Below, one piece after another: positions 5,619 through 5,936 of a stretch of 5,936 nt of DNA. How positions within the stretch are numbered: the first letter of the stretch is position 1; each line of letters begins with the position of its first letter. The stretch comes from CAIRYW01 sp964555825 (GTDB taxonomy: Bacteria; Patescibacteriota; Minisyncoccia; Phycocordibacterales; CAIRYW01). A model generated the notes under the pieces. It saw only the letters and a list, made by a program, of their open reading frames with translations. It made no database searches and was not told the DNA's origin. The DNA is taken from assembly GCA_964555825.1 (NCBI GenBank), contig CAZKTY010000044.1:1-5936 (forward strand). The letters run 5' to 3'. Position numbers and translations under genes: made by a program.

Positions 5619-5636
5619 TTTGTAGTGGTTTGTGGC

Positions 5637-5677
5637 TAGAAGGTAAATGGGATTAAAATTCTTTTCCTTACCTTCTA
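5637..5677 (-). repeat. Inverted repeat (candidate RNA hairpin) in the tuf-rpsJ spacer
   Basis: The spacer between tuf and rpsJ holds two perfect 10-base arms, TAGAAGGTAA at 5637-5646 and TTACCTTCTA at 5668-5677, separated by 21 bases. On the minus-strand transcript these would pair about 20 bases before the rpsJ start codon. Inside the loop a GGA/UCC pairing could extend the structure. The 3' arm is followed by an A/C-rich stretch and no T run, so it does not look like an intrinsic terminator. It could be a processing site, an mRNA-stabilising hairpin, or a leader element for autogenous control. In E. coli the S10 operon is controlled through a leader ahead of rpsJ, but I see no sequence match to that leader. 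The repeat is seen directly and its function is inferred. Confidence 0.6.
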
Positions 5678-5683
5678 TACTAC

Positions 5684-5936
5684 TTACTTAATTATTTTTG
5701 TGACAACTCCAGCACCTACAGTCTTTCCACCTTCGCGGATAGCAAATCTCTGCTTTTCCTCGAGAGCTACAGGTGCAACCAACTTAACATTAAAGGTAAC
5801 AGTATCTCCTGGCATAACCATTTCAACTCCAGCATTCAATGTTACTTCACCAGTTACGTCAGTTGTTCTGATGTAGAACTGTGGTCTATATCCTGTAAAG
5901 AATGGTGTGTGTCTTCCTCCTTCCTCCTTCTTTAGG
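5684..5936 (-). CDS. tuf: Elongation factor Tu, C-terminal part (5' end outside window)
   Basis: EF-Tu is the GTPase that brings aminoacyl-tRNA to the ribosomal A site. Only the last 83 residues are present, and they correspond to the end of domain 2 and domain 3, the beta-barrel that contacts the tRNA T stem and EF-Ts. Reading the minus strand gives the family-typical strings EEGGRHTPFFTGYRPQFY, RTTDVTG, GVEMVMPGD and, near the end, RFAIREGGKTVGAGVV, finishing in TKIIK and a TAA stop. The GTP-binding domain lies beyond the window edge, so nothing can be said about its G motifs or its start. It is followed after 65 bases by rpsJ, the usual str-to-S10 junction (fusA-tuf-rpsJ). No T-tracted terminator is visible between them, so read-through into rpsJ is likely. 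The identification is essentially certain. Confidence 0.98.
   Translation of the reverse strand, partial: LKKEEGGRHTPFFTGYRPQFYIRTTDVTGEVTLNAGVEMVMPGDTVTFNVKLVAPVALEEKQRFAIREGGKTVGAGVVTKIIK

Noticed and set aside
5637..5677. tuf-rpsJ inverted repeat as an intrinsic terminator
   Set aside because: The stem is AT-rich with a 21-base loop and is not followed by a T tract on the minus strand.
5619..5683. Possible promoter just upstream of rpsJ (TTTACC with TACAAA)
   Set aside because: The -10-like hexamer lies directly against the ATG, which would place the transcript start inside the coding region, and both hexamers match poorly.
1..5936. Mobile element or defence system inside the cluster
   Set aside because: Apart from the spacers, every base belongs to a canonical ribosomal or EF-Tu gene in conserved order; no transposase, terminal repeats or foreign gene is visible.

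Overview
The window is a bacterial ribosomal-protein cluster, read entirely from the minus strand. In transcription order (high to low coordinates) it holds the 3' end of tuf (EF-Tu), then rpsJ, rplC, rplD, rplW, rplB, a roughly 450-base non-coding spacer, then rpsS, rplV, rpsC, rplP, rpmC and the 5' part of rpsQ. This is the classical str/S10 order with no gene missing or inserted. Only tuf and rpsQ are partial, each cut by a window edge.

The organism is a bacterium with AT-rich DNA. I favour the Patescibacteria/CPR, and within it a Parcubacteria-like lineage. The evidence is the flavour of the protein sequences (L3 N-terminus MKFALAKKINMTNLF, S19 N-terminus MSRSVKKGPYVDEKLL, Pro in place of the L16 Arg81 equivalent), very tight gene packing, and the absence of recognisable Shine-Dalgarno sequences. 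This assignment comes from remembered family resemblance and was not tested with a tree. All eleven visible stop codons are TAA.

The cluster is built as two transcription blocks. Block 1 (tuf to rplB) ends in a textbook intrinsic terminator directly after the rplB stop: a GC-rich stem, a GAAA tetraloop and a T tract. A gene-free AT-rich spacer follows, and block 2 (rpsS to rpsQ and beyond) starts from a strong sigma70-type promoter (TTGACA, 17 bp, TAGTAT) about 30 bases before the rpsS start codon. The S10 operon, usually one transcript, therefore appears to be cut between rplB and rpsS. The tuf-rpsJ spacer carries a perfect 10-bp inverted repeat that could form an RNA hairpin ahead of the S10 genes.

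Functionally, EF-Tu delivers aminoacyl-tRNA. L3, L4, L23, L2, L22, L16 and L29 build the large subunit: the peptidyl-transferase surroundings, the exit tunnel and the tunnel-exit rim. S10, S19, S3 and S17 build the small subunit. I see no novel enzymatic or defence system. The points worth a second look are the operon break, its spacer, the hairpin before rpsJ, the lack of SD motifs, recurring gene-junction sequences, and lysine-rich tails on several proteins.
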